11,302 bases of DNA from Pseudomonadota bacterium (GCA_027490595.1 JAIXXU010000212.1:1-11302); one strand, 5' to 3'; positions 1 through 6,857 are shown, counted from the stretch's first letter. Notes: generated from the letters alone by a model not told the origin. Numbers and translations are program-made.

Positions 1-630
1 AAAGAAGAAACCTGGCTATCACAATTCCATTCAATATCCTCTTTGAAAGCTGTTGGGATTGAAGAACACGCAAAAAGTGTGGAAGGGTTTCTATTTCCAG
101 AGACTTATTTTTTTGACCCTCATCCAGATGTGGCCTTTATTACAAATACTATTTTAGTTGAATTTAATAGGCGAGTAAAAGAAGAAATATTAAACAAATC
201 CAAAGAACTAGGTCTTTCAAAAATTGAGCTTGTAACTTTAGCCTCTATTATTGAAAAAGAGACTTCTAAAAAAGAAGAACGTTATCGCATTTCAGGGGTT
301 TACTGGAATCGATTGAAAAAAAATATCCCTCTCCAAGCCGACCCCACCGTGATTTATGGAGATTGGGAACACTACAAAGGTTCATTGACAAGAGCTCAAT
401 TAACGTCAGCATCGCCTTATAATACCTATTTATTTAAAGGCTTACCCCCGGGGCCTATCGCGAGTCCTGGACTAGCATCCCTACAAGCAGCAGTTCAGCC
501 TGAAAACACCAAAGAACTTTATTTTGTAGCCAATGGGACGGGGGGACACACGTTTTCACAAACACTAAAGGAACACAATAAAGCCGTTCAAAACTACTTG
601 AAATTTCTTCGAAAAAACCATGCTCAATAA
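1..630 (+). CDS. mltG: Endolytic murein transglycosylase MltG, C-terminal part (5' end outside window)
   Basis: MltG (YceG family) is an inner-membrane lytic transglycosylase that cuts nascent peptidoglycan strands and is thought to set glycan length. The reading frame is open from base 1, so the gene begins upstream and only its last 209 residues are here; the TTG at 43 is not a convincing start. Family signatures are clear: GFLFPETY at about residue 28 of the fragment, the catalytic region LASIIEKET with the likely catalytic Glu at fragment residue 85 (bases 253-255), then YWNRL and PLQADPTVIYG, and the C-terminal SPYNTY, GLPPGPI and HTFS motifs. The transmembrane anchor and LysM-like part are missing because of the window edge. 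The gene ends in TAA at 628. In many bacteria tmk or fab genes lie beside mltG, but here an unrecognised gene follows after about 120 bases. Identification is firm. Confidence 0.95.
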   Translation, partial: KEETWLSQFHSISSLKAVGIEEHAKSVEGFLFPETYFFDPHPDVAFITNTILVEFNRRVKEEILNKSKELGLSKIELVTLASIIEKETSKKEERYRISGVYWNRLKKNIPLQADPTVIYGDWEHYKGSLTRAQLTSASPYNTYLFKGLPPGPIASPGLASLQAAVQPENTKELYFVANGTGGHTFSQTLKEHNKAVQNYLKFLRKNHAQ

Positions 631-709
631 ACTTACTATGACATTCTTCGCGCAAGGGAATTTATTGATAATTAAAATTTATGTTGCAACACTACCTAGT
701 TGTCTATAT

Positions 710-721
710 CCTTTTAAAAGG
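710..721. repeat. Perfect 12-bp palindrome upstream of the unknown gene
   Basis: CCTTTTAAAAGG is a perfect palindrome 31 bases before the chosen start of the following gene. A weak promoter-like pair (TTGCAA 684-689, TATATC 705-710, only 15 bases apart) lies just before it, so it could be an operator near a transcription start. Palindromes of A/T-rich sequence also arise by chance. Confidence 0.3.
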
Positions 722-752
722 TGTTTATTTTAGTCGGATATTGGAGGAAAAT

Positions 753-1940
753 ATGCAAAATTTTAATTTTATTTATTCATCAAATCCAAATCGAATTACT
801 ACAGCATTAAAAGCAATCACTACTCGCGGAATTCAATCGCACAACTCAAATAAAGATGAAACCTGCAAAAAAGACCATTTGCAACAGCTGAAATCCATAG
901 TGGATAGTTTAATTCAAGAGTCTTACAAATCCTTTATTTCTGAAACAACAAAAATAATAGACCCCTCTGAGCAGAACAAACATGAATCTTTACAATTTGC
1001 GGTAAAAGAAGCTCACAGTCATATTCTTCAAATGAAAAAGGTCTTAAAACTTATTATCAAATCCACACAAGAAAGCATGAATCACTCCGGAACTTCTTAT
1101 TTTTATAATGAAAACCATTATGGTTCTATTGAAAGCAAAGAAGCTATTGCATTATGTGATAAATTTTTAATCCATAAAGACGCCAAATCTCATCTTGAAT
1201 CTATTTGTGCTCATCGAAACACTATTTTTAAAAATAGAAAATTTAGTTTCTATAAAACAAATTATACAAATACAGCAAAAGAACTTATTAAATTCATCGA
1301 AAATATTGATTTAAACTTTTCCGTAAACGAAGGAAACATTAACACCTATCAATGCCCTGATTTTTTGGAGCTCAAAAAACTTGGATATTCTGCCATAGAG
1401 GCAAAATTGAATGACAGCTGGGAAAACGCCTGGAAAACTGCAAAAAAGGAATATAACACAAGCGAAATGAAAATGGAGACAAACGGATACCAACTTGGTA
1501 TTGGTCGCATGGGAAAACTTAGCCTTGATGTTCCAGAAGAAAATATCAAAGATATCTGGATGAAAACCGTCTCCTTTCTGCGGAAAAAACGTGACTTTTT
1601 TGCCGTACTAAACCTAAATGATAGCAAAAAATTTAAACTGGATATTTATTTTGTGGATGTTTTGGGTAAAGAATCTTCTGGAGTAGGTACTTTACAAAAT
1701 TTTGCAGATAAACTAGTTGAGCATGAGATTGTCTCTAACAAGGGTAGAGAACAAGTAGAATTACGAATGCAAATTGATCATACGTACGGTCAAGAAGCTC
1801 ATTCCTTATACGATCCCTGGAACCCCCGAAACATAACGAAATGGACTGAACCTATTCCTATCAAAGAAGGCATTAGCACATGGAATGGAAATAAGATGGG
1901 TCTTAAGGGAGGCTTAACTGAAAATCTTTATGACAAATAA
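753..1940 (+). CDS. Unrecognised 395-residue protein, first gene of a likely operon with rsm22
   Basis: I do not recognise this family. The frame is open from an ATG at 681, but the ATG at 753 is preferred because TTGGAGGAAA lies just before it, giving a strong ribosome binding site at normal spacing. The 681 start would add 24 residues, including a hydrophobic stretch (LVVYILLKGVYF) that could mimic a signal sequence. From 753 the product has no signal peptide and no obvious membrane segment, so it is probably cytoplasmic. Residues 1-210 are mostly charged and look helical; the C-terminal half is more mixed, with a Trp/Pro/Asn/Gly-rich tail (YDPWNPRNITKW, WNGNKMGLKGG). No catalytic motif is evident. 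The rsm22 start is 23 bases past the stop, suggesting cotranscription. It could be a lineage-specific housekeeping protein or a secreted effector; the sequence does not decide. Confidence 0.8.
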   Translation: MQNFNFIYSSNPNRITTALKAITTRGIQSHNSNKDETCKKDHLQQLKSIVDSLIQESYKSFISETTKIIDPSEQNKHESLQFAVKEAHSHILQMKKVLKLIIKSTQESMNHSGTSYFYNENHYGSIESKEAIALCDKFLIHKDAKSHLESICAHRNTIFKNRKFSFYKTNYTNTAKELIKFIENIDLNFSVNEGNINTYQCPDFLELKKLGYSAIEAKLNDSWENAWKTAKKEYNTSEMKMETNGYQLGIGRMGKLSLDVPEENIKDIWMKTVSFLRKKRDFFAVLNLNDSKKFKLDIYFVDVLGKESSGVGTLQNFADKLVEHEIVSNKGREQVELRMQIDHTYGQEAHSLYDPWNPRNITKWTEPIPIKEGISTWNGNKMGLKGGLTENLYDK

Positions 1941-1963
1941 AAACAACACTCACAGGAACATGA

Positions 1964-3271
1964 ATGACTCAAACTCACAGCTTATATCTTAAAAATAAAA
2001 ACTTTCATGAAACACACCCAGTAAACTTTATAAATACACAAGCACTTTTACAAGGCTGGCAAAAACTTCTTGACTTACCAAGTCTGCAATCTCTAGCAAG
2101 TGACATAACACCATCAAGGCATCCTAAATTTCAAAGCCTTGCGTCCAAAGCAAAAAATCTATGGAATTTTTTCAATGAGGACCGAGGGAATTCAGATCAC
2201 AAATTAAAAAATAAGCATTATATGGACGACGCCTCTTTATTAGAGGGTTACTTAGCTTCTTTTTATATTCCTAATTGTGAGCGTAATTTTGCCTTATTCA
2301 CCAAAGAAGAAAGCCTATATGCTCTTGAAAATTTATTAAAAAATAACCATGAATTATCTTTTTTAGACTTTGGCTCAGGTCCACTAAGCGCTAGCGTAGG
2401 ATTTTTATGTGCACTTGAACACATTTTTCAACAAAATCCTGAACTCTCATTACCTACAAGCATAAAAATATTCGCCGTTGAACGAAGTGAAAAGATTTTC
2501 CTCAAAGGAAAAGCGCTCCTGTTAAATGCCTGGCTAGGACAAATACCGTTACATATTGAAAAGTGCACGTCTGTAGAAAAGTTACCCCAAGATGTTCACG
2601 TCGCAGCGTGCTCTAATTCTTTAAATGAAATTCCTACAAAGTTCCGCATGACAACCTTAAACAATATTGTGGAAAAATTAGTGCCACAAGGATGCCTTCT
2701 TATTCTTGAACCCGGACAAGAACAACACGCAAGAGCTCTTGGCTACCTAAGAAATGAAATAAACAACAAGTATACTGCAGAAGAGGTTTCTCTCCTTGGC
2801 CCCTGTACACACAGGAATACGTGCCCGATGGCTTTAGGAGCATCACGGTCTGACTGGTGTTGGTTTAAACACGCTTGGAATCCACCTGAGACTCAGGCTG
2901 TTCTTGATCGCCTTACAGGTTTAGACCATCACGTACTTAATTATTCTTACGTGCTGTTTTGCAAAAAACCACAGTTTCAGCAAAAAAGTCACTATGCCCG
3001 GGTTGTCAGCGACGCTATGCCGTTACGTCCCGAAAACCACGGTGCATTGCTCTACTTAAAAAGCAATCTTTTGAAGGGAGACGCTGAATACTTGGATGAG
3101 AATTCTCATGAGCATATTTTATACAAAAACATCTTATGTACCAACGATACCCAAACTCTCAAAGGGTCTATTAGCATCGAAAAACCACTATCAAGAGGAT
3201 TTATTATTCGTAAAGAAGACGATTTGGAATTTATTTTTGCAGAAAGACAAGAAGGAAAAGAAAATAGGTGA
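1964..3271 (+). CDS. Rsm22-like small ribosomal subunit methyltransferase-family protein
   Basis: This 435-residue protein belongs to the Rsm22/METTL17 family, SAM-fold proteins linked to assembly of the small ribosomal subunit (mitochondrial in eukaryotes). Visible features in order are LLEGYLASFYIPN near residue 92, the SAM-binding glycine motif LDFGSGP at 134-140, a second motif around NSLNEIP (218-224), the EPG signature at 249-251, then a cysteine region with Cys281, Cys287, Cys299 and Cys333. In METTL17 four such cysteines bind a 4Fe-4S cluster, so a cluster is likely here. The C-terminal YARVVSDAMP stretch also matches the family. The ATG at 1964 has AGGA six bases ahead; an out-of-frame ATG at 1960 is ignored. 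The stop codon ends at 3271, directly against the 3' CCA end of the opposing tRNA-Arg gene. Catalytic activity of bacterial members is inferred, not shown. Confidence 0.9.
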   Translation: MTQTHSLYLKNKNFHETHPVNFINTQALLQGWQKLLDLPSLQSLASDITPSRHPKFQSLASKAKNLWNFFNEDRGNSDHKLKNKHYMDDASLLEGYLASFYIPNCERNFALFTKEESLYALENLLKNNHELSFLDFGSGPLSASVGFLCALEHIFQQNPELSLPTSIKIFAVERSEKIFLKGKALLLNAWLGQIPLHIEKCTSVEKLPQDVHVAACSNSLNEIPTKFRMTTLNNIVEKLVPQGCLLILEPGQEQHARALGYLRNEINNKYTAEEVSLLGPCTHRNTCPMALGASRSDWCWFKHAWNPPETQAVLDRLTGLDHHVLNYSYVLFCKKPQFQQKSHYARVVSDAMPLRPENHGALLYLKSNLLKGDAEYLDENSHEHILYKNILCTNDTQTLKGSISIEKPLSRGFIIRKEDDLEFIFAERQEGKENR

Positions 3272-3348
3272 TGGCCTGGCCGGCGCGATTCGAACACGCG
3301 ACCATCGGATTAGAAATCCGATGCTCTATCCAGCTGAGCTACGGCCAG
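3272..3348 (-). tRNA. tRNA-Arg (anticodon TCT)
   Basis: Read on the minus strand, this 77-base gene folds as a full cloverleaf. The acceptor stem CTGGCCG/CGGCCAG is perfect over 7 bp. The D arm is GCTCAGCTGGATAGAGC, the anticodon stem TCGGA/TCCGA encloses loop TTTCTAA (anticodon TCT, reading AGA), and the T arm holds TTCGAAT. Discriminator G and an encoded CCA close it. The 5' end lies 35 bases downstream of the bioD-bioA stop on the same strand, so it may be partly cotranscribed with that gene. Confidence 0.97.
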
Positions 3349-3383
3349 AACAACCACAGACGGCTTAATTAGCACAGCCATTC

Positions 3384-5543
3384 TTACCTGTAAAGAGAAA
3401 ACACCTCAGCAATGGTACTTTCTTGTTTTTTTAGAAATTCTTTGGACGTATTCAAACTACAAATAAAATAAACCGTATTCCCTAAAACTCTCACCTCAAT
3501 TCCTCGCGCGCGAAACGCGTCTTTCAATGCTGCAGACTTCCCGGAAAAATACCCTCGGTTTTCAGTCTGAAGCTCAACTGCAAGAATAGTTCCTAAAGCT
3601 AAAACCCGACGAACAAAAGGAAGGGAAGACAACTCCTGTGCAAAATACTCGCTCCAAAAATGAGAAAATCTTCTCTTTTTATGATCATACAAATTTGAAG
3701 CTAAATATTGCCGAAGTGCTTCTGCGGCAACAGCGCATGCCACAGGATTTGCCGTATAGGAATGCCCATGCAAAAGAGCTCCTTGCAAAGAATCGTCCCA
3801 AAAGGAGTCAAAAACTTTAGACGTCGTTAAAACAGCCGCTAAAGGCAAAAGCCCTCCAGATAAAATTTTTGCATAGCAGGCAATATCAGGAGTTTCGCCA
3901 AGATAATCAATTGCACTCACCGGGCCAATTCGCCCAAAGCCAACAAACACCTCATCAAAAACAATAGGAATGTGGCGCTCTCGGCACTGGCAAATCAATA
4001 CCTTTTGAAACAAGGGGTCTACAAAAACCATGCCTCCAGAACCCTGTACCACGGGCTCAATCAACAAGGCTCCAATGTTTAATTTTTCACTTATTTCATC
4101 TAAAACTTTAGCAATGTAGGCTTGATAAAAAACAGCTATATTGGTTTCATAGCGCTCTGAAGAAAACAGCTCGTCTAGTTGTGAAAAAACAGGTTGAACA
4201 TCTAAGTAGTCAAAGCCCAAAGGAAATTCAATACGAAAAACTTTATCTTTTAAAATAACTTCAGGAAAATCAAACCAAAATCCATGTGGCTCATACCAAT
4301 GCTCTTCATTCTTAAAACTATTCGGAGACGTGGCATTTAGAGTGGCTAAGGTATCTCCATGGTAGGAATCTTTTAAACCTACAACCCATATTTTCTCCGG
4401 ACTATTATCGCTAGAACGCAAACCAAAACGTTTTCTAAATGCCATTTTAAGAGCAACTTCTACAGCCGTAGAACCATTATCTGTATAAAATACTCTATCA
4501 GCCCAGGTTTCACCGACAGTCTCAAGCAAAAGTTTTGTAAGCTCATAAACAGGCTGATGAACGTAGCCCGGAAAAAGGACATGCCCATATCGACTAGCAG
4601 CCGCAGCTGCATGCCTCGACAACGCAAAGCTCCCATGACCAAGTCCCTGAGTCCACCAACTGGCAGAGGCATCAAACAGGGGAGTCGTTAAAAAAGAACC
4701 CGAAATGCTTTCTTGCGCGATAAAAAAACAATCCTCAAATGCGCTCTCAACAAGCCTTGCTTCAGAAACATTTTTATGTTGGGTAAACGGCCACCAAAAG
4801 TGCTTTATGGCAAATTCTTTTTGAGCGCTTACGCTTTGTAATTGGCTGTCATGGTAGTTTAAGAGAGCGGAACATAGTTCATAGCATTTATCCTTTACTT
4901 TTTCATGGTAAGATTGAAAATCCACATGACTATTTTCTGGATTTGGAAAAATATAAACCCTGGTTTCCTTCTTAAAGTATTCACTTAAAAAGGAGGCATT
5001 TTCTTGGCTCCCTTCAAATGACAATATAAAAGGAATGTCAAATCCACTTTGAAATAAGGTTTCATATGCAGTAATTGTTGCCGAAATTCCTCCCAGCCGG
5101 CTATCAGCGACAAGAATGATAGGCGTACGAAGCGGTTTCAGAGCCAGAAACGTTGGAGTTCCACTAGGCCATGGAGATGCCACACCGCCAGCACCTTCTA
5201 ACAAGGCAACATGAGCTTTGAGTCGTCCGACATCGTCAAGTGCGCCCAAGATTTTCTGGCGAATAATCTCATCCGTGTTCCCCTGCTTTTCCCTTTTTTC
5301 TGCTCTGTGGGGAGAAATTGGCTCTTGGTATGAAAATAAAGCCCTGCACTGAGAAAAGGAAAATGGTGTGCAATTCCCCTTCAACATCTCACTATCAGTT
5401 GGGCTCCCAGTTTGAACAATTTTTAAGTAACTGACAGGGTGATTTTGAGAGAGCAACGTTCTAGCTAGTAGGGAAGAGAAAAAAGTTTTTCCACAATCCG
5501 TATTGGCAGCAAGAACTGTAAAACAAGGAAACTGCGTTAACAT
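3384..5543 (-). CDS. bioDA: Bifunctional dethiobiotin synthetase / DAPA aminotransferase (BioD-BioA fusion)
   Basis: One 719-residue protein carries two consecutive biotin-synthesis enzymes. Residues 1-230 are BioD (DAPA to dethiobiotin, ATP and CO2 dependent): modified P-loop AANTDCGKT at 12-20, KIVQTG with Lys41, Asp50, SPH at 77-79 and EGAGG at 116-120. Aligned to E. coli BioD, Lys15, Lys37, Asp54 and Glu115 all have counterparts. Residues 244-719 are BioA (PLP-dependent, KAPA to DAPA): WWPFTQ at 250-255, SWW at 295-297, DNGS at 355-358, SYHGD at 393-397, FDEVF at 529-533 and the PLP lysine Lys559 in AKILSGG. Asp530 to Lys559 is 29 residues, as from Asp245 to Lys274 in E. coli, whereas Tyr394 to Asp530 is about 35 residues longer. 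The order BioD-BioA and several stretches (DPLFQ, LLHGHSY) recall eukaryotic BIO3-BIO1. The start has GAGGTG eight bases ahead. No other bio gene is in the window. Confidence 0.95.
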   Translation of the reverse strand: MLTQFPCFTVLAANTDCGKTFFSSLLARTLLSQNHPVSYLKIVQTGSPTDSEMLKGNCTPFSFSQCRALFSYQEPISPHRAEKREKQGNTDEIIRQKILGALDDVGRLKAHVALLEGAGGVASPWPSGTPTFLALKPLRTPIILVADSRLGGISATITAYETLFQSGFDIPFILSFEGSQENASFLSEYFKKETRVYIFPNPENSHVDFQSYHEKVKDKCYELCSALLNYHDSQLQSVSAQKEFAIKHFWWPFTQHKNVSEARLVESAFEDCFFIAQESISGSFLTTPLFDASASWWTQGLGHGSFALSRHAAAAASRYGHVLFPGYVHQPVYELTKLLLETVGETWADRVFYTDNGSTAVEVALKMAFRKRFGLRSSDNSPEKIWVVGLKDSYHGDTLATLNATSPNSFKNEEHWYEPHGFWFDFPEVILKDKVFRIEFPLGFDYLDVQPVFSQLDELFSSERYETNIAVFYQAYIAKVLDEISEKLNIGALLIEPVVQGSGGMVFVDPLFQKVLICQCRERHIPIVFDEVFVGFGRIGPVSAIDYLGETPDIACYAKILSGGLLPLAAVLTTSKVFDSFWDDSLQGALLHGHSYTANPVACAVAAEALRQYLASNLYDHKKRRFSHFWSEYFAQELSSLPFVRRVLALGTILAVELQTENRGYFSGKSAALKDAFRARGIEVRVLGNTVYFICSLNTSKEFLKKQESTIAEVFSLYR

Positions 5544-5607
5544 CGTTTTTTCACCTCAAAAGCAAGAATGACAAACAAAAGAGTAGCCATGCATTTTTGT
5601 TTAAATC

Positions 5608-5637
5608 TGTATATGGTTTTTTAGATATACTAAGCAA
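5608..5637 (-). promoter_or_regulatory. Predicted promoter of bioDA
   Basis: On the minus strand TTGCTT (5637-5632) and TATACA (5613-5608) are separated by 18 bases, a good sigma70-type pair about 65 bases upstream of the bioDA start. A TATACT on the plus strand (5626-5631) inside the same interval could be the -10 of the divergent secreted-protein gene, so the two promoters would overlap. No BirA-type or BioR-type operator was recognised. Confidence 0.45.
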
Positions 5638-5686
5638 CTACCCCAAAAGCAGAAAACATCTATGAAACACTTGTAGGAGAATCATC

Positions 5687-6273
5687 ATGAGATTTTTTAA
5701 GTTAACGCTTTTTTAGTAAGCAGTATTGCACTTGGAACAAATGCTTTTGCTCAAAGTGAGCCCACAAACAATCCAGAAGCCACCATTTTTAACAACGGCA
5801 AAATGAAACTAGGTTTTAAGTACAATCCAAATATCAACGACAATTGTGACGTAGCCAAACAAACAACAGTTCAAACATCAAATGACATTGCATTTGAGCT
5901 TCATCCCGGAGCCAGTAAAAAACTAGAGCTCGTGAATAAAAAAACCCGTTGTGAAAATTTTATATTTTCCTACGACCCAAACCAATTCGCAGTATCACCT
6001 GTGAGTGAAAAATCCTACCTATCGTTTACAATCATCATGGATGCCAATGGGCTTTTATCGTTTAGTAACGATCAAGTGAAAGCCACTGCACAAAATAACA
6101 GCACCACATTTAATATGTGCACGCCTCCACCACCTGATGGAAAAAGTAAGGTGAGCACTGCATGCTGGTCAATCCGGGGTCAACAATCTAATAATTTACA
6201 AATTGCCATCTGCACAAACCCAACACCCGGTAAGAAAAACACTAGTACTGTTTGCTTTGCTGATGCTAAATAA
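5687..6273 (+). CDS. Secreted cysteine-containing protein of unknown function, frameshifted in its signal peptide
   Basis: An ATG at 5687 with AGGAGA six bases ahead starts MRFFKLTLF and then hits TAG at 5714-5716. The adjacent frame, entered at 5713, continues LVSSIALGTNAFA and runs open to TAA at 6271-6273. One extra T in the six-T run at 5709-5714 would join them into a 195-residue protein with an excellent Sec signal peptide: positive n-region, hydrophobic core, cleavage after Ala22 in NAFA-QS. The mature part has six cysteines (for example NDNC, TRCEN, FNMC, TACW), an even number that would suit three disulfides in the periplasm, and no domain I recognise. The only intact frame from a later ATG (5803) would lack the signal, so it is a poor start. 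The break may be a sequencing error, a recent mutation, or a slippage site. The gene is divergent from bioDA. Confidence 0.7.
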
Positions 6274-6365
6274 TTTTTGTTTCCTGTAAATGACAAACCA
6301 AACTACCCTTTTGCACTTGTCTGAGAATAAGACCTGTGGTAATGATACCAGCTCATTTATGACAT

Positions 6366-6382
6366 CGAGCACAACGTGTTCG
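6366..6382. repeat. Short hairpin-forming inverted repeat
   Basis: CGAGCAC-AAC-GTGTTCG forms a 7-bp stem with one G-U pair and a three-base loop. It lies between the secreted-protein gene and the small basic protein gene. There is no T run behind it, so it is not a standard terminator; it could be a weak transcript-end structure or an operator for the next gene. Confidence 0.3.
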
Positions 6383-6428
6383 CATTGGGTATATCAATTG
6401 CAGGTATTATTTATTCACCGAGGGAATT

Positions 6429-6566
6429 ATGGGCAAGGACGACAACCGCAGAACGTTTAAAATGAAAAGAAAAAAAGCGCAAGCCAAGAAAAAAGCGCGC
6501 CTAAAAGCGAAAATAGCCGCAGCTGCCGTTGTTGTGAAAACCAGCACTAAGCAGGGACGCAAGTAA
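6429..6566 (+). CDS. Small, highly basic protein (45 residues), function unknown
   Basis: An ATG at 6429 preceded by GAGGGAAT (a usable ribosome binding site) opens 45 codons ending in TAA at 6564. The product begins MGKDDNRRTFKMKRKK and is packed with Lys and Arg. An Ala-rich stretch (KIAAAAVVVK) follows, then a basic tail TKQGRK. Composition suggests binding to nucleic acid or the ribosome, comparable to small basic ribosome-associated or histone-like proteins, but I do not recognise the family. The good ribosome binding site and strongly biased composition argue that it is real despite its length. tRNA-Ser begins 35 bases after the stop, and an inverted repeat GTAAGT-AAA-ACTTAC (6563-6577) overlaps the stop codon. 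Confidence 0.65.
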   Translation: MGKDDNRRTFKMKRKKAQAKKKARLKAKIAAAAVVVKTSTKQGRK

Positions 6567-6577
6567 GTAAAACTTAC
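6563..6577. repeat. Inverted repeat between small protein gene and tRNA-Ser
   Basis: GTAAGT-AAA-ACTTAC is a perfect 6-bp stem with a three-base loop overlapping the stop codon of the small basic protein. A TATACT at 6579-6584, 17 bases before the tRNA 5' end, could be the -10 box of tRNA-Ser. No matching -35 box is evident. Confidence 0.3.
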
Positions 6578-6601
6578 GTATACTCAGATATCAATTCCCC
6601 T

Positions 6602-6691
6602 GGAGAGATGGCCGAGTGGTTTAAGGCGGCGGTCTTGAAAACCGTTGTAGGTGTGAGCCTACCGGGGGTTCGAATCCCTCTCTCTCCGCCA
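6602..6691 (+). tRNA. tRNA-Ser (anticodon TGA)
   Basis: A 90-base class II tRNA. The acceptor stem GGAGAGA/TCTCTCC is perfect, the D arm begins GCCGAGTGG, and the anticodon loop CTTGAAA gives anticodon TGA, reading UCA. A long variable arm (GTAGG/CCTAC) as expected for serine, a TTCGAAT T loop, discriminator G and encoded CCA complete it. Seven Ts follow at 6692-6698 and probably help termination. The AT-rich accessory region starts just behind this gene. Confidence 0.97.
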
Positions 6692-6773
6692 TTTTTTTAC
6701 ACATCAAATAAATTATCATTTTAATTTCATTGCTATCTAAGTCATAAATATATTTAATGAATTATACGCGATA

Positions 6774-6857
6774 TTATCGAACAGCTTCGAATTCCCTACG
6801 GAATAGCTTGCCTAACAAACTCATATTTCCCAGTGCCAAAGGCATTTCAAAACTCAT
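6774..6857 (-). other. Conserved antisense mini-ORF upstream of copy 1
   Basis: On the minus strand a 27-codon frame begins MSFEMPLALGNMSLLGK and ends at TAA (6776-6774). The stretch MPLALGNMSLLGK recurs exactly in the matching place upstream of copy 2 (8339-8437), with base changes in the Leu, Leu, Gly and Lys codons that leave the residues unchanged. It overlaps the predicted promoter of the forward gene. It may be the remnant of an ancestral neighbouring gene carried along in the duplication, or chance. Confidence 0.25.
6832..6846. promoter_or_regulatory. Inverted repeat upstream of copy 1 promoter (possible operator)
   Basis: AGTGCC-AAA-GGCATT lies 10 bases before the -35 box. The corresponding site before copy 2 (8424-8438) is a perfect AATGCC-AAA-GGCATT. 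Conservation of position and symmetry suggests a regulator binding site. Confidence 0.35.

Noticed and set aside
455..655. 66-codon minus-strand frame over the end of mltG
   Set aside because: It is a shadow of the well-supported mltG frame and has no ribosome binding site or family resemblance.
3096..3368. 90-codon plus-strand frame overlapping the end of rsm22 and the tRNA
   Set aside because: It runs through the antisense of tRNA-Arg and overlaps rsm22 in another frame; IRTRDHRIRN is simply translated tRNA sequence.
5544..5686. BirA-type or BioR-type biotin operator in the bioDA promoter region
   Set aside because: No TTGTAACC/GGTTACAA arms or TTATAGATAA-like sequence was found between the divergent genes.
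5703..5716. Programmed -1 ribosomal frameshift at the T run
   Set aside because: The zero-frame codons ACG CTT TTT TAG do not make a classical X-XXY-YYZ slippery heptamer, and a frameshift within a signal peptide nine codons from the start would be unusual.
6786..6799. TTCGAATTCCCT resembling the T loop of tRNA-Ser (possible attachment-site copy)
   Set aside because: It is short, contains an extra base, and lies only about 100 bases from the tRNA; too weak to call an att site.
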